A DNA stretch of 64,000 bases from positions 620,001 through 684,000 of the forward strand of contig NC_081334.1 in NCBI RefSeq assembly GCF_022539665.2. Direction: 5' to 3'. Within the stretch, counting starts at the first letter, position 1. Every line of letters starts with the position of its first letter. Shown here piece after piece: positions 21,247 through 34,410 of this stretch. This DNA comes from Daphnia carinata (taxonomy: Eukaryota > Arthropoda > Branchiopoda > Diplostraca > Daphniidae). A program made the position numbers and the translations under genes. The notes under the pieces are model-generated. The model made no database searches. It saw only the letters and a program-made list of their open reading frames with translations, and was not told where the DNA came from.

Positions 21247-22677
21247 ATGATTTCTAGCATTGTAAGTCGTCCTCTGGTAATGAATTAGAAATTTCTTAGT
21301 GTTAGTTCAATCAGTTTTTAAATGAAATAACGTGATTCTAGATGATGCTGCTGTTTGCTGTGGCGTACGTGTTGGCTTCTCCTGCTAACTACGTCACCAG
21401 CAAATCGTCCACAACGTCGTATGGCAGTCCAGCTGTAACGATCTTGAAGCAAATCAACCAACTGAATGACGATGGCTCTTACACGTTCGGATTCGAAGCG
21501 TCAGACGGATCGTTTAGAGTCGAGAATATGGACGTGAACGGTTACATGACTGGCAAATATGGATACATCGATTCCTACGGCAAAGCACAAGAAACTGGTA
21601 ATTCAAACGCTTTTAGCAAAAGGTTTAAACAACACAGTTTGTGATTTATTTTGGATGACGATAGAATACGCGGCTGGAAAGATGGCCGGACAGTCTGTCG
21701 GATTCCAAGCTCGAGGAACTCTGCTCAATAATGCAGTTCGTAGCAGCCAGCCGTTTCCCTTCATCCGCGCATCCACCAAATCGGTGGAACAGAAAGCTTT
21801 AGATTACCTGTACACTAGCGTTGATGACGATGAAGATGGCTTTCCTGATCCACCGCCAGTCCGCAGCACCAACGACTACAACGCTGGAGTTGTCCGCATT
21901 TCTTCTCCAGCTAAGGCAGCTTACGACATCCAGCCAACCGTAGTTCGGGTAGTCAACCCGCACGTTTCTCCATTTTTGGACGTCGGCGTAGCGACTAAGG
22001 CTCGTAAGAGCAACAACGCCGCAAACGTTCGTTTCGTTTCGTCGTCCAAAAATTCATACGAAAGCCAACCGACATCCGTCCGCGTTGCCGATCCGTACGA
22101 TGCCACTGTTTCCGACATCCGCGTGTTAACCCCGACTCAAACGGTTTCTCAAGCTGGTATCCCTAATGTCCGCGTCCCTGTGAGAAGCTCATCCCGTCGT
22201 ACCAACAATGTAGTTCGCTTTGTCGATCAGAATGACGACGCGTACGTTAAGAACACCAACGTCCGCGTTGTGGCCCCAACCCGGATCTCTTACGATCAAG
22301 CTCCTTCGACCATCCGTGCCGTAAACCGAGAAACGGCCACATACGAGAGCTTTCCGATTGTAAGGCAGACCGTGGAGCCCAGCCAGACCATCAAGGAGGT
22401 TGCTCAAGTGGCGGTACCTGTCGTCCGATTGGCTTCATCCGGTTACGGGAAGTCTAGTGGCCGTTCGACTGGCCGATTGGAAGAGTTCCTGAGGAGCCTG
22501 AAGAAGAACCAGAGGAACAGTGGCAATAGTTACAATACTTATCAATCAGGTAGCAGTGATTTGATCATCCAAAATGATTTCGATTCGCAAGAAGTGTTCC
22601 AGCCTGTCCAGGACTTCCAGCCGATTCAGGACGACGCAATTTCCATCGATTCCTTTGGTCTTACCCGCATCATCTAA
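21247..22677 (+). CDS. Cuticle protein with Rebers-Riddiford-like domain and long tail, copy B
   Basis: Predicted 427-aa paralog of copy A with the same architecture and exon sizes: 21247-21261, 21342-21597, 21665-22677. The signal peptide is MISSIMMLLFAVAYVLAS. The chitin-binding-like core reads YTFGFEASDGSFRVE, YGYIDSYGKAQETG and AGQSVGFQARGT-type sequence. The long tail has the same V/I-R-V repeats and ends DDAISIDSFGLTRII. The tail segment from VPVRSSSRRTNN to ATYESFPIV is almost identical to copy A at the DNA level, while the signal peptide, introns and other tail parts differ more. This points to gene conversion after inverted duplication. Both copies are intact. Confidence 0.93.
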
Positions 22678-22741
22678 CAGCTGCCCATCCAAGAGATCCT
22701 GTAGAAAAATGATAGAATTTGAATTATTCCAATTTTTTTTT

Positions 22742-22747
22742 ATTAAA
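22742..22747 (+). terminator. Possible poly(A) signal of cuticle gene B
   Basis: ATTAAA, a common AATAAA variant, 65 bases beyond the stop codon. Confidence 0.4.
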
Positions 22748-24829
22748 CTTTAATGCAATTTAACGGTGGTTTTGTTTCTGTACTAACTTATCCTTTCTAC
22801 ATTATGTTTGATAATATATGTTATATGACTAGAATCCTTGTTTTATCTTTAAATCAAAATTATTTTCTAAATCCTTTAGATGTACGAACATTTCATTCTT
22901 CACTGGCAAACGAAAAGCTTTGTCGTCACACATAACTGAGTATGTTTTGTTTTTTTTATCAAGTCACATGCTAGTTGCAATCGTACATACATCATTTCGA
23001 AATGGACGAAGAAAAAAAAATCTTCGTGATGGCCTTGGCTGAAAACATGTTGAACAAACCGGCCACGACGAATTCTAAAAACGAGAACGATTTCTGGGGG
23101 TACGTAATAGAGAGAGGAAGGACTCCATTTTGGTTTCGACTATGGCAAGAAAGAAAAACGAAACCAAAAGGGGATGAGTCACGTAACCGATTAGCATATT
23201 TTTCAAAAACAAAACGTTGCGAATATACGTGTTCTCGTTTCGCCGTCCTTCCCCTCAATTTTCATTTATTAGCACATAAAAGTTAACTCATTTAGTCATT
23301 AACTTTTATTTATCTTTCCCATATTCACCAATGAAATAGCTTAGATGCGTTTTTAATGCATAACAATTTCGTAATATAAAATTCTAAATAATACAATCAC
23401 ATTTGTTACATAACTAGTTACGCCATAACCCTAGAATGTTCAACCCCAAATGGCAGCATAACTTTGGATTCCCCTTTGATTTCGCCACAGTTAGCAAACG
23501 CTTTCTACATTTACATTCTGTAAATGCAAACGCATCAGCTGTTTACGATTCGGGACACGCGTTTTACATAAAACAGTTCACAGATTTCAAAGATTGGCTT
23601 TGAAATGCAATGAATCTGTTTTGCCACCCGCATATGTCGGCGGCCATGAATGCCGGGCCGTCCCGGTTATAACATGACGAAAGAGAAAGCGATTGGCTGT
23701 CCCCGCATAACCTAAACTTAAAATTTTTTTTTCATTCGCTATCGGCAAGCTCATTGCGTTTTGTTCTACCCTATCAAAACTGATCTGGACCAGCACAAAA
23801 TTGAAGAAAACAAATCATTTAAATTCAGCATGGCCAAGCAAAAGAAATCATTTTTCAGCACTTGGATCAATTGAAGTTCAGTTTCACTTGACTGACGTTC
23901 AATCATCGTACAACCACGTGGCCGACCTTGGCCGAATTGCTGAATTAATGGAGGTCTGAAATGATGATCAAGGATTCCCTTTTTATTTTGAACTGAAACG
24001 AAAAGAACAAAAGACCTCGTGAAGGGCACGCCTTGAAATTGCGCTTGCGACAGTTAATCTACAAGTAACCCGATCGTTTTTATATTTTTAATAGGGATAG
24101 ATATAGCTTTGACTTAACCTTGCTGAGATAGTCACGCCGACAGTGGAATGGCCGAAAATAGACTGGACGATGACAGGGAGAGATCAAGTGCAAAAAAAAA
24201 AAAATGCAAATGTCCATGATGTAAGAAGAAACTATTGCACCACCACAAAACATGAACTGACGAATGCATCGGAGCAATTCTTCGTACAATATACGAGTGT
24301 CACTGTGTGTCAAAAAAAAAAAAAGCTGATGCAACCGCCGCCTGGTGACTGATGCTAATGATTAAATAGTTTCGATTAGGTTCGTCACGTTTTTCCGGAT
24401 TTTGAAGGACGTTCCGGGGTGCGCACATTTCCCTCCTGCCCGAATTTCCCGCAGTTAGATCTAATCCGAATTGCGTTTACGAAATCGAGGGCAATTAGTT
24501 AAGTTTTGAAATCAAAAGGATTGTTTCCAGCGCAGTTGGCAAAAATGACGTTTGTATCTCATGATTATATCGCTGGAATTTCAGTCTGTCATGTCTAAGA
24601 ATCTCTTGAACGCGACAGAGTTTGCGCAATCGCGATGATGGAGAACATAATGCTGTTCACTAGATGGCGTCCATAGTTTTGACGCGTCACGCAATCGGGA
24701 TAGGAAAAATGATAAACGAACGACTAAAATCGTAGACAATAGCACGCCCAGGTGTCACGGTATAATGAGACAATATGACCGATAGGATAAACACCCGAAA
24801 TTACAACCATAAAACCTTATCGAATCGAT
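22748..24829. other. Intergenic, no gene seen
   Basis: Ordinary AT-rich sequence. Open frames at 22975-23286, 23587-23796 and 23766-24029 show no recognisable domain or splice support. A CTCF-like motif sits at 24657-24670. Long A-runs start near 24840, where composition changes sharply. Confidence 0.5.
24657..24670 (+). promoter_or_regulatory. CTCF-like insulator motif (candidate)
   Basis: TCACTAGATGGCGT matches 12 of 14 positions of the conserved animal CTCF core CCASYAGRKGGCRS. It lies just outside the simple-repeat domain containing dpp. A single motif match is weak evidence of binding. Confidence 0.35.
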
Positions 24830-24999
24830 ACAAAAAGTGAAGAAAAAAAAAAAAACATTTCATTTTGAATGGCGATCTGCAAAAAAAAAAACCATCCTTT
24901 TTTGTCATTCCGGAAATTTAAAAAAGAAATAAAAATAATAATAATAATTAAAACACACACAAAAAAAAATACATTTCTCATCCCTTTTTTTTTTCTTAA

Positions 25000-25033
<34 letters not shown>

Positions 25034-25625
25034 GAATCTTCGTTCCGGATGACAAAGAGAATTGAAAAGACTCGTCAAATGGAATTAGAGAACGATACAC
25101 CAAGGATATGATGGGGTTTTGACTCTTGCTAAGAGAGGAGCTTTAGATATATCTGTCAAAAGCTATTGTGTATATGTTGGGGTGGGAGAAGAATAGAAAG
25201 AGAAAAAAAAAAAGAGGAGTAAACAACAAGAAAATAAAAAAGAAAAAGAATGGAATAGAAAAAAAAAAAAAAAGAAAAATGTTAAGGTAGAAGTTGCCTT
25301 CCTTTCTGGTGAACGAAAGAGAAACAGAAAAGGAAGACGAAAGAATGTCGCGCCCTGAGATGCGGTGACGGATAACCGGCCTAATTGTCTCATCAAAAGC
25401 TGCTGCCCCTCTTATTTTCTTTTTTTCTTTCCTGAAGGGGAAAAGAAGAAGACGAAGAAGAAGAAGAAGAAAACGTCTCACGGCCTCTAACCATTCACCT
25501 TGCTTCATCATCAAATACCAGAGGAATGGCGGTGGGAGAGAAATCATTTTTTATCTAATGTCCACATCAACTTTTTTTTTCTTCTCCTTCTTCTCATGTT
25601 TACTGGAGGGTATACGTGTGTGTGT

Positions 25626-25630
<5 letters not shown>

Positions 25631-25669
<39 letters not shown>
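25631..25669. repeat. (GT)n microsatellite
   Basis: About 19 uninterrupted GT units. The run is Z-DNA-prone and probably polymorphic. Confidence 0.95.
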
Positions 25670-25670
<1 letters not shown>

Positions 25671-25886
25671 AAGAGATCAAGCAGAAGGGGGACTCTTCTT
25701 TCTGTGGGAGATCCACTTAAAAAAAAAAAAAAAGGTAGAAGAAAGAAGAAAAAGAAGAAGAAGAAGGAAGCAAACGCTGACATAGACGTTGATGCTCTTG
25801 TGTTGGGAGGAAGGCAAAAGACTTTGTGGCTTTTCGTCAAACTAGTAACGTATCAAAGAATACGGGAAGAAAACAGGTGTGTACCA

Positions 25887-25920
<34 letters not shown>

Positions 25921-26413
25921 CAAAGGAAATCTGGCAGAATGAAAACAAAAATAAAAGGGGGGAAAAAAAAAAACAAAAAAACAAGAAGAACAAAGGAGAA
26001 ATGCAAGGGGCTAATTAAAAGTGACTCCAATCACCTTTCGAATTCTCCTCGTCAGTCATAAAAAAAAAAAAAAAAAAAATAAATAAACAAAACAAAAAAA
26101 AATGCAGCCCATTTCAATTAGCTGGCCCTGTTGTAAGAAAAACAAGAAGAGCAACTCCTTCATTTTTGTTTTGTTTTTTTTCTTTTTTTCCCCCTTCGTA
26201 CCACCAACTGAGGTCGTAAATTCTAACTCGAGGGGGTATATATATATAGGTATATATATAAATAAACAAGCGTCGCCGTCGTATAGTACTATCAAAAGAA
26301 ATAAAAGGCCACGAGAAATAGTTTTGGGCAAGTCGTACCTGGCCGCATCCAAATGCGTGTGTGTCTGTAGAATGTTTGACATCCGTTTCTGATTGTTGTC
26401 ATCCTCAAATGTG

Positions 26414-26445
<32 letters not shown>

Positions 26446-26998
26446 GGCAGGTCAAAGCACTCGCCAGAAGATGGTAGCGTCTTCGTATACGTGTGCGCAC
26501 TAGTTTTTTTTAGGCCGACGACGACACACCTGTCCGTGATGACGTTTACCTTGATTGAAGAAATGGATCGATGGTTTTGTTTGTTTTTTTTGTTTATTAA
26601 CTGTCTGTACATGTGTACAAAAAAAAACAGGTGAGTAAGTAGTGACTGAATTGGACGATTTCGGAAATGAGTCAAAATTCTAATTGGACGATTGTTTGAA
26701 TTCATTTCGAGAAACGGAGCCGCTCGTTTTCTTTTTTTTTCCAACTCCATTTTTCTTTTTCTTTTTTTTCTTCGTCATCTTTGTGGAAATGTGCGCAACG
26801 GGAGAAATCTTTCCATTTTCTTCGGAGAAATGTATGGTAAAAAAAAAAAAAAAAAAAAGAAAAAAAAGAGAAGAAGCCCTACCATTAGCAGCACATTACA
26901 GGACGTTGGAAATTACAGACTTGTGTCTTTCCCCCCCTCTTTCACCTTTTTTTTTTTTTTTTTTTTTTCTTTTCAAACTCGTCTACTGAAAATCTTTT

Positions 26999-27029
<31 letters not shown>

Positions 27030-27107
27030 GTTCTTCTTTCTATTTCTTTTCTCCTCTTTGGTTTGTTTTAAACTTTCCCGTCCATTTTTTGTATTTCTTT
27101 CTGCCAC

Positions 27108-27138
<31 letters not shown>

Positions 27139-28061
27139 GCTCTGGAAAAACACAAACAACGTAAAGAAAAAAAAAAAAAAAAAAAAAAAACGTGTCCGTG
27201 GCGCTCTGGTGGCCAGGTTTCTGTGTGAAACCGTTACCGGAGTTCATTCTCACCGCGTTGTAATGACGACGTACAATTCCATGAAAATATATATATATAT
27301 ATATTTTTTTCCTTCGTCAAATAAAAAAAACCAAAAAAAAACAAAAACAAGTTGACTTGATTGAGATTTTTTTTTTTTTAGAGGGGGGGGGGGAGAGGGG
27401 GGGGGCGGGACCGGCAGCGATTAGACAGGAATGCCTCGTTCAGTGTCTCCTTTGTCCTTTCCTTTTTCCTGCATTTCATCTTTATACTCAATTCTTTCGT
27501 TCTATTCGGTTACCAACTACGCATACATGCGGTTTTCCTAATCTTTTTTTTTTTTTTTTTTTTTTTTTCCAAAGTTCCTTTTCAATTTTGTATTTATTTA
27601 TTTTTTTTTTTGTTATTTTCAACCAGCATTACCTAAAAAAAAAAACAAAAAAAACCCCAAAAACGAATGAATATTGCGACCCTTCTTCAGGAATTCAAAA
27701 GAAACTAAAGAACAATTGGTTAAGCTGTCACGCAAGCCGAAGATCAAGTCACTGGCGAACCCCAGCTGACGTATGTAAACGTGCGGACACGTCATGTACG
27801 ATACTGAATTTTTTTTTTCTTTCTTTTTTTAAGCGCATTTTTTGTTTGAAAAGAAAACAAGAAATGTTAAAATTCAAGTCAAACCGAGTACGAATAAAAC
27901 TTTCAAATTATGATAACCAATTTTGGTAGTCATCCAAAAAGACCGGAATCGTTGGCAACCAATTCTTTTTTTTTTTTTGTTTTTTGTTTTTTGTTCACCT
28001 ATTCGCTTCGATGAAATCGATGATGAGATGATTGGTATTAAATTGTATAAGAAAAAAATTA

Positions 28062-28095
<34 letters not shown>

Positions 28096-28838
28096 GAGGA
28101 ATGGCTGGACAAAGACATGAAATAAAAATCTTCCAAAAACAAGTTTTTCATTTTTTTTTTCTTTTTTTTTTTCAAAAACGCCATGCAAGCTATATTGAGG
28201 TCGTATCTTTTTTTTTTTGTTTTTTTTGTTTTTTTTGTTTACCGTTGTAGTTTTGTTTTTATACACTTGACGGATACAGACACAACTCGTTTTCTTGTAA
28301 AAAGAACAAAAAAAAATTATAATAAGAAAAGGGTGGGTATGTACAAAGAGGAGAGACGGTCAACTCTGTACACAACATTTTGAACATTAAAAACAAACAT
28401 GGAAAGCGAGAAGAAAAACAAAAAAAAAGAAATCCAATCGAAAAATGTAAAAAAAAAAAAAATGATAATGAATAATTATTTTGAAAACACGGGGGGACAA
28501 GATGAGAAAAAAAAAAAAAAAAGAGTGCGCGTGAGTCTGCGTGACTGGCCAGATGAAAAAAAAAGCGGTCGGTTAAAAGTCGTCTATTTTCAAACAATTT
28601 CGCACTTTTTTTTTCTTTTTTTTTTTTTTTTTCGGCTGCACTGGCACAACACAACACGCATTCTTTTTACTCCTATGGTATGTGTGTGTGTGTGTGTGTG
28701 TGTGTGTACAGGTTATATCGAAAAAAAAAAAAATTTTGGGGAACACGAAAAAAACAAAACAAAAGACGAGCGAAGAAAAAGCTCGATGATTTTCTTGAAT
28801 TGCAAAAAAAAAAGTTGTTGCTGTTGTTGCCCATATAG

Positions 28839-28866
28839 ATATATATATATATATATATATATATAT
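28839..28866. repeat. (TA)n microsatellite
   Basis: About 13-14 AT units after CCATATAG. A (GT)n tract lies at 28681-28707, only 130 bases upstream. Confidence 0.9.
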
Positions 28867-30472
28867 TCTGTACATGTTACAGTATATTATATACGTGATT
28901 TTTGTTTGTGTTTGTTTAAGAATGAGTGGTAGTAGTAGCACAAATGTGGAAGAGGTGTGTTTGGGGGGGGGGGGGGGGTCTGTTGTCTTGCGTTGATTTT
29001 TACCAAGGGCTCAAATGGCTTGTTTCAACAATCAACTGCAATCGTTTTCGTAGTGGAGTAGCGTGAAAGAAAGTCAGAAAGGATTCACGGAAGGGGGAAA
29101 ACGAGATAAATGGAGTTTTAACAAAAGCAACACACGTCACCTTTCTTTTCCAGTTAACTGACGATTGTACAAAAACACAAAAGAGGTGAGTTTTTTTTTC
29201 TTATGTTCAAAAAAAAAAAAAAATAATAATAATAATAATAAAGAGCCAAAAAAAAAAAAAAAAAAAAAAAAATGGGAGTCTGTTTGTAGTTTGTAGTATA
29301 TCAGCAGTAGTGGAATAGTCTTTTGTACAAAATGCAGTGTTTGCATCATCTACAATATTTAGAGGCATCATCATCATCAGGGCAGACATAAAACACACGC
29401 ACACACACACACACACAACAAAAATTCCGTGATTTGAACCGCATCATTTTCATTCCCCCCCCCCCCCTTCGGTCATCGTCTAATCGCTGGGTTTTGTTTG
29501 CTCTTCAACTCTTATGAGGGGCTTGTCGTTTCAAACAGCAACAACAACAGCACACACACACACACACACACATAAAAAACACATATACACTTGCGATACA
29601 GGTTTCTTTTTAAATACAAGCCGAACGCACGGGGAAGAAAAACACACACACACACACACACACACACGCCGCGCGCATATTGAACATAATCAAGACACAC
29701 AAAACATAATGAAATAAAGAAAAACGATGACACGGCCAATGGCCGTTCCCGTAATAATAAGCGCGCAAGTTCCCTCCCTTCTTATTATTATTTTTTTGTT
29801 TTGTTTTGTTATGTTTACATCCTCCTTTTGTTCCGCATCCGGATAGCGGTGCGAGAAAAAAATAAACAAACAAAAATATACTAAAAAAAAAAAAAAAAAC
29901 AAATTACACACCCACACACACACACACAATGTTTCGACAATTTTTTAAATGGGGTAACCGCACTTATTTTTGAAAAACAAACAAAGAAATTGAAACACGA
30001 ACGCACACGCACAAAAGGGAAAATAAAGGGGGGGGAGGAGAGGGGGTTTGAGAGGGGGGGGTAGAATATATGTATATATAAATATAATGGAAGTAGTAGG
30101 TAGGTAAGTAAATTGTCGGGAGGATTTTTTAAAAAAAGGGGGAAGGGGAAGGTTGTTGGAATTTTTGAATTTTTTTTTTTTTTTTTTGTTCGTTTTTAAG
30201 CACACAACGCACAAGCCGGAAGAAAATAAAAATAAAGGGGATTCTTCCGGAAATTGGCATTGTTTTTTTTTTTTTGTTGTTGTTTGTTTTCTTCGAGCGG
30301 AAGTCTCGGTGCACAGATTTGTCTTTTGAAAAACAAGATCCAGCAAAAAGGAATTATACACTGGTGTGTGTGTGTGTGTGTGTGTGTGTGTTCGCCGCAT
30401 TTTCACTTCCGAATTTGCATCCATTATTAATTTTTTTTTTTTTCCTATCTTCCATACGTGTGTGTGTGATTG

Positions 30473-30476
<4 letters not shown>

Positions 30477-30513
<37 letters not shown>

Positions 30514-30518
30514 GGGGG
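30477..30518. repeat. A29-G13 composite homopolymer
   Basis: A run of 29 A is followed directly by 13 G. A similar A-to-G junction occurs at 57092-57126. Such junctions can arise by slippage or from homopolymer sequencing errors. Confidence 0.9.
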
Positions 30519-30652
30519 AATTAAAATAGCGAAGGAGTGAGGATAAAAAAAATCACGACGATGACTAAGTGTTGGCGGAACGCGGGGGAGGGACGGAGCG
30601 ATAATAAAAACCGGAAGATTTCATTTCCTTCCGGTTTTCTTTTTTTTTTTCT

Positions 30653-30694
<42 letters not shown>

Positions 30695-30936
30695 GTTAAA
30701 AATATGTTTCTTCGTTCTTTTTCACGGTGTATCGTTTTGTTTTCTTTAAATTGATGTTTTCCTCTTGATGCTTCGGATAATTAGCTCATCCGATTGAGGC
30801 CAACAAAAATAAAAACAAACCCCTTTTTTTTCCCGCACTCGTGAAATAATTGTAGAGCACAAGGTGGGGCGCGTGATTTCTTCCGTTTTCGAATCGGCAT
30901 CCGGACGGCGAGTTTGTTTGTTTGTTTGATTTTCTT

Positions 30937-32562
30937 TCAACGACAGCCGCAAGCTTCGACGACCATGTCGTGGTAGTTTTTGAGGACGACTTTGTCGTAT
31001 TCGTCGATGTAGAGCATGGAGATGGAGGAGAGCTCGGTCGGTACGCAGCAGGCGCGCGGCACTGCGCCTGGATTGACCGAATGCACCAGCGTCTGCACGA
31101 TAGCGTGATTGGTGGTGTTGAGGTGGTCGGGCAGAGGGAACGGGCAGTCGCCATGGCAGTAGTAGGCGTGGTAACCGGGCGGCGCGACGATCCAGTCGTT
31201 CCATCCGACGTCGCTAAAGTCGACGTAGAGCGACTGGCGGCGGCAATTGTCCCGACGGCCCTTCCGCTTGTGTTTCTTCTCGGCGGCTCGTTTACTCCGC
31301 ACTCGGGATTTACCGTCGTCAGAGTACGTCACCAAGAGCGGCTGCTGACTAGCCCACCGGAGATCCAGCTGATCGTCGTCCTCCTCCGTCTCCTTGTCTT
31401 TCTCCTGCTGCTGGCCTTGCGGGGCAGCGGCCGATCGCCTCCTCCTCCTCCTCGTCCTGCTGCGCTTGCGCAGGTGGAAGTGCTCAATGTCGGACAGCGC
31501 CTCGTCGTTGACCCGCTTCATCTCCAGCCAGAGGCCGTGGTTGCGCTTGGGCTGCTGCCGCCAGCGGAGCAGAGCCGGCAGCACGTCGAACGTCATCCAG
31601 CCTTCGTCGCGCACGTCCACCATGCGGCTGTCGAGCAGCCGATGGATGGGCTCGGCGCCGTTGCGCGCCGGCCTCACCACCTCGTGAATCAGCACCTGCT
31701 GCTTCCGCCGCCACTTGTCCTCCTTGCGCTTGTCTCGCCCTAACGTCGTCGGCTCTTGACCGTCTGCGGCCGCAGACGTCCGGTTGTCCCGCCATGGATG
31801 GTCCGATCTCATCCGGTGGCTCTGCTCGGCCTCCCACGACAGCAGGCCGTCCGCCGAGCGGTAGAGTCGCAGTTCGCCGGCCTTGATGTCCTCTTCGGCC
31901 GGTAAGCTGGTCAAGTCGAATCGCAAGAGGACGGCATTGTCCGTCGTTGCTTCGTCATCTGAATCTGAATCTGAATCTACAACAAGATTTAAAAAAAATA
32001 AATAAATAAACAAAAACAAAAAAAAAAAAAAAACATCCGTTTTTGATATTTTCGATCTGACGAGTTTGAATGAAAAGTTTTCAAATCGGTTTTCGATTTA
32101 CCTTGATGGGAAAATGTGCGCACTGTGTTGGCCGTCTGGGTCAATTTGCCGGCCAGGTTCAAGTTGGTGGTATCCACCTCGAGTCCGGTCTGTTGTCTGT
32201 ACAGTTCAACTAGAAAATCCGGCACGACGATCTTCTGCCGCTTCTCGGCGCCCGGTCGCGGTCTCCGTTTAAGTCCAAACATATTTAAAAGGCTACCTTC
32301 TAGCGCTTCCGCCCGCTCGCCGATATCACCTGTGTTTGCAATGCATTTTTGTTTTTTTGTTTTGTTTTGTTTTTAAATTGGTTTTCACTTCGATGATAGA
32401 CAAAAAGAAAAACTGACCGGTCATTGACGTGGCTGGACGATTCGATTTCCAATTGCTGGTAGAACTAGAAGATGATGAGGTGGTCGACGAGGAGCACAAC
32501 GCCGCGCTCAAGAAGTAGCACATGAGTAGCAAAGGCACTCCGCCGGCCGACAGGCGTCGCAT
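30937..32562 (-). CDS. Decapentaplegic (BMP2/4-type TGF-beta ligand), complete
   Basis: Secreted morphogen that signals through type I/II serine-threonine kinase receptors and Mad; in arthropods it patterns the dorsal axis and appendages. It has 470 aa from three exons: 32562-32418, 32329-32102, 31976-30937. The signal peptide is [22 protein letters not shown]-like. The propeptide contains [15 protein letters not shown] and [21 protein letters not shown]. The furin site RSKR ends at residue 354, releasing a basic-led 116-aa ligand with all seven knot cysteines (NC, YYC, GDC, ACC, CGC). Hallmarks are [33 protein letters not shown] (glycosylation site near 411) and the end VVEACGCR. A second basic run ([11 protein letters not shown]) upstream could be an extra convertase site. 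The coding exon is GC-rich against very AT-rich surroundings. A splice acceptor 14 bases above the ATG shows another 5' noncoding exon upstream. Confidence 0.97.
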
Positions 32563-32578
32563 GGTCGGTTATGATCCT
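32563..32578 (-). promoter_or_regulatory. 5' UTR splice acceptor of dpp
   Basis: The minus strand reads TTTCCGTAG followed by GATCATAACCGACC and the ATG. The AG acceptor with pyrimidine-rich lead implies that the first coding exon is spliced to an upstream noncoding exon, so the dpp promoter is not immediately adjacent. Confidence 0.6.
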
Positions 32579-33229
32579 ACGGAAATCAATAAACAAATCA
32601 ATGAAATTTCAATTTCAACACGTTTTGAAAATTTAAAAAAAAAAAAAAAGTTCAAACTAAATGCACCGTCATCGAATAATTAGCCATCGGTCATCATAAA
32701 AAAAAAAAATTAAAAAAAAAACATTTATGCAAAGCTCATTGTTGTACTACGTCATTGTTGGCTGTGCTGAAACATTTGCGATGGCCGTCCAATTTGGAAA
32801 GAAAAAAAGAAAGAAGCGTAACAAAACACACAAAAATAACAAACGACTGGCTAGCCCTTCTTCTTTTTTTCTTTCTTTCTTTCTTTCAATGGTGTGGGAA
32901 ATCAATTTCTCGGCCAGAAGGGGGGCACCCCCCCCCCTCCGTGTCCCGTTGTGTCCCAAACGAGGCGAATAAATGCATTTACAAACAAAGCCAAACAAAG
33001 AAAACACATTTTTTTTCCCCCTTAATAGATAAAAAATAAAATAAAATAAAATAGAAGGATCTTTGAGAGAGAGAGAGGCTGCCAGATCGTTTTTTTGTTT
33101 TTTTAAATCACGTCCCTATTGTTTTTTTGTTTTGTTTTTTCGAGGGCCAACAAAAAAAAAATGAAACAATTCAATCTTGTTTTATTATTATAATTTTTCT
33201 TTTCTTTTTACAGCAGCAGCTTCTCCTAC

Positions 33230-33261
<32 letters not shown>

Positions 33262-33863
33262 ATTTTCAATTCTTATGTGTCGTGCTGCTAGGCCAGGTGA
33301 GAGCGCGCCGACCAGCGGGAAGCCCCTTCTTCTATCTGCGTTGTTGTTCTTAGCTAAAAGGAGTGGCCTCTGTGTAGTGAGTTAAAGAGTTTTCTTTCCT
33401 TTTTTTTTTTTTTTTTTTTTTGATAAACGAAAATTAAAAAAAAAAAAAGACCAGGACCTCTTGGGTCTCTTATCCCATCCTCCCGAGATTCCTCCTCTTC
33501 TTGGTTCCAAAAAAAAAAAAAAAAAAAGATGCGAGTCCGCGTCCGCGTCTGTATACATCGTGTTAGATTCTTCTTCTTCTTCTTTTGTTTTTTTTTTTTT
33601 TTTTATTTCTCTTTAAAAAAAAATTTAAAAAAAAAAAAGTTTTTTTTTGCTCTCATCCCACCTGGGCCGTGCCCCTCTCTGCCCGAAGCGTGCCAGATGG
33701 TTCCAGGTGTTTCTCTTCTTTGCAGCAAAAAAAAAAAGAAAAAGAAAAAAAAAAAACCGACTTTGGGGCCCAGGTGGCTTCCATTACTCGGCAACATGAC
33801 AGGGCCCTCTTCTTCTTCTTCTCAGTTGGACCCAAAGATATTTAGAAGAAGAATATAGAAAAA

Positions 33864-33896
<33 letters not shown>

Positions 33897-34352
33897 TGTT
33901 TTGGTGGTGGTAAAAAAAAAAAAGAAAAAAAAGAAAGAAGAGATACAAGACACTCAACAAAGCCAAGGACTTTGGCTGATGTTTTCTTCGTTCCAAAACT
34001 CTTCCCTTTACGCTGCTAATAAATATTTAGATTATCCATTCGAATTGTGTTGCTCTTTTCGCTTTGAACACGCTCGTCGCGCATGAGTTCGTTCAAAACA
34101 ATTTTTAAACGGACTGTTGGCCGCTACCCGCATATTACAGCAAGTCAACGATTGACCTTGCCCGCTTTGTTTTGGGCCCGGCTGAATTGATCGCGTCAAT
34201 AACAAAATAAAACAATAGCGTAAAACAATAACTTACGCTTATTATTCTATGTCAAAACAAGTTGAAAATCAAAATCTATCGCCTGCCTCCCCCCACCTAA
34301 AGGAGCCGCACCTCATCTGCTGGACCTGCACAGGTCCCTTCGTTTTCTTTTA

Positions 34353-34410
34353 ACACACACACACACAGAGGCACACACACAGAGGCACACACACACACAC
34401 ACACACACAC
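34353..34410. repeat. Interrupted (CA)n microsatellite
   Basis: CA units in three blocks separated by two AGAGG interruptions, 58 bases in total. Confidence 0.95.

Noticed and set aside
30922-31743. A 273-codon plus-strand open frame
   Set aside because: Antisense shadow of the GC-rich dpp coding exon.
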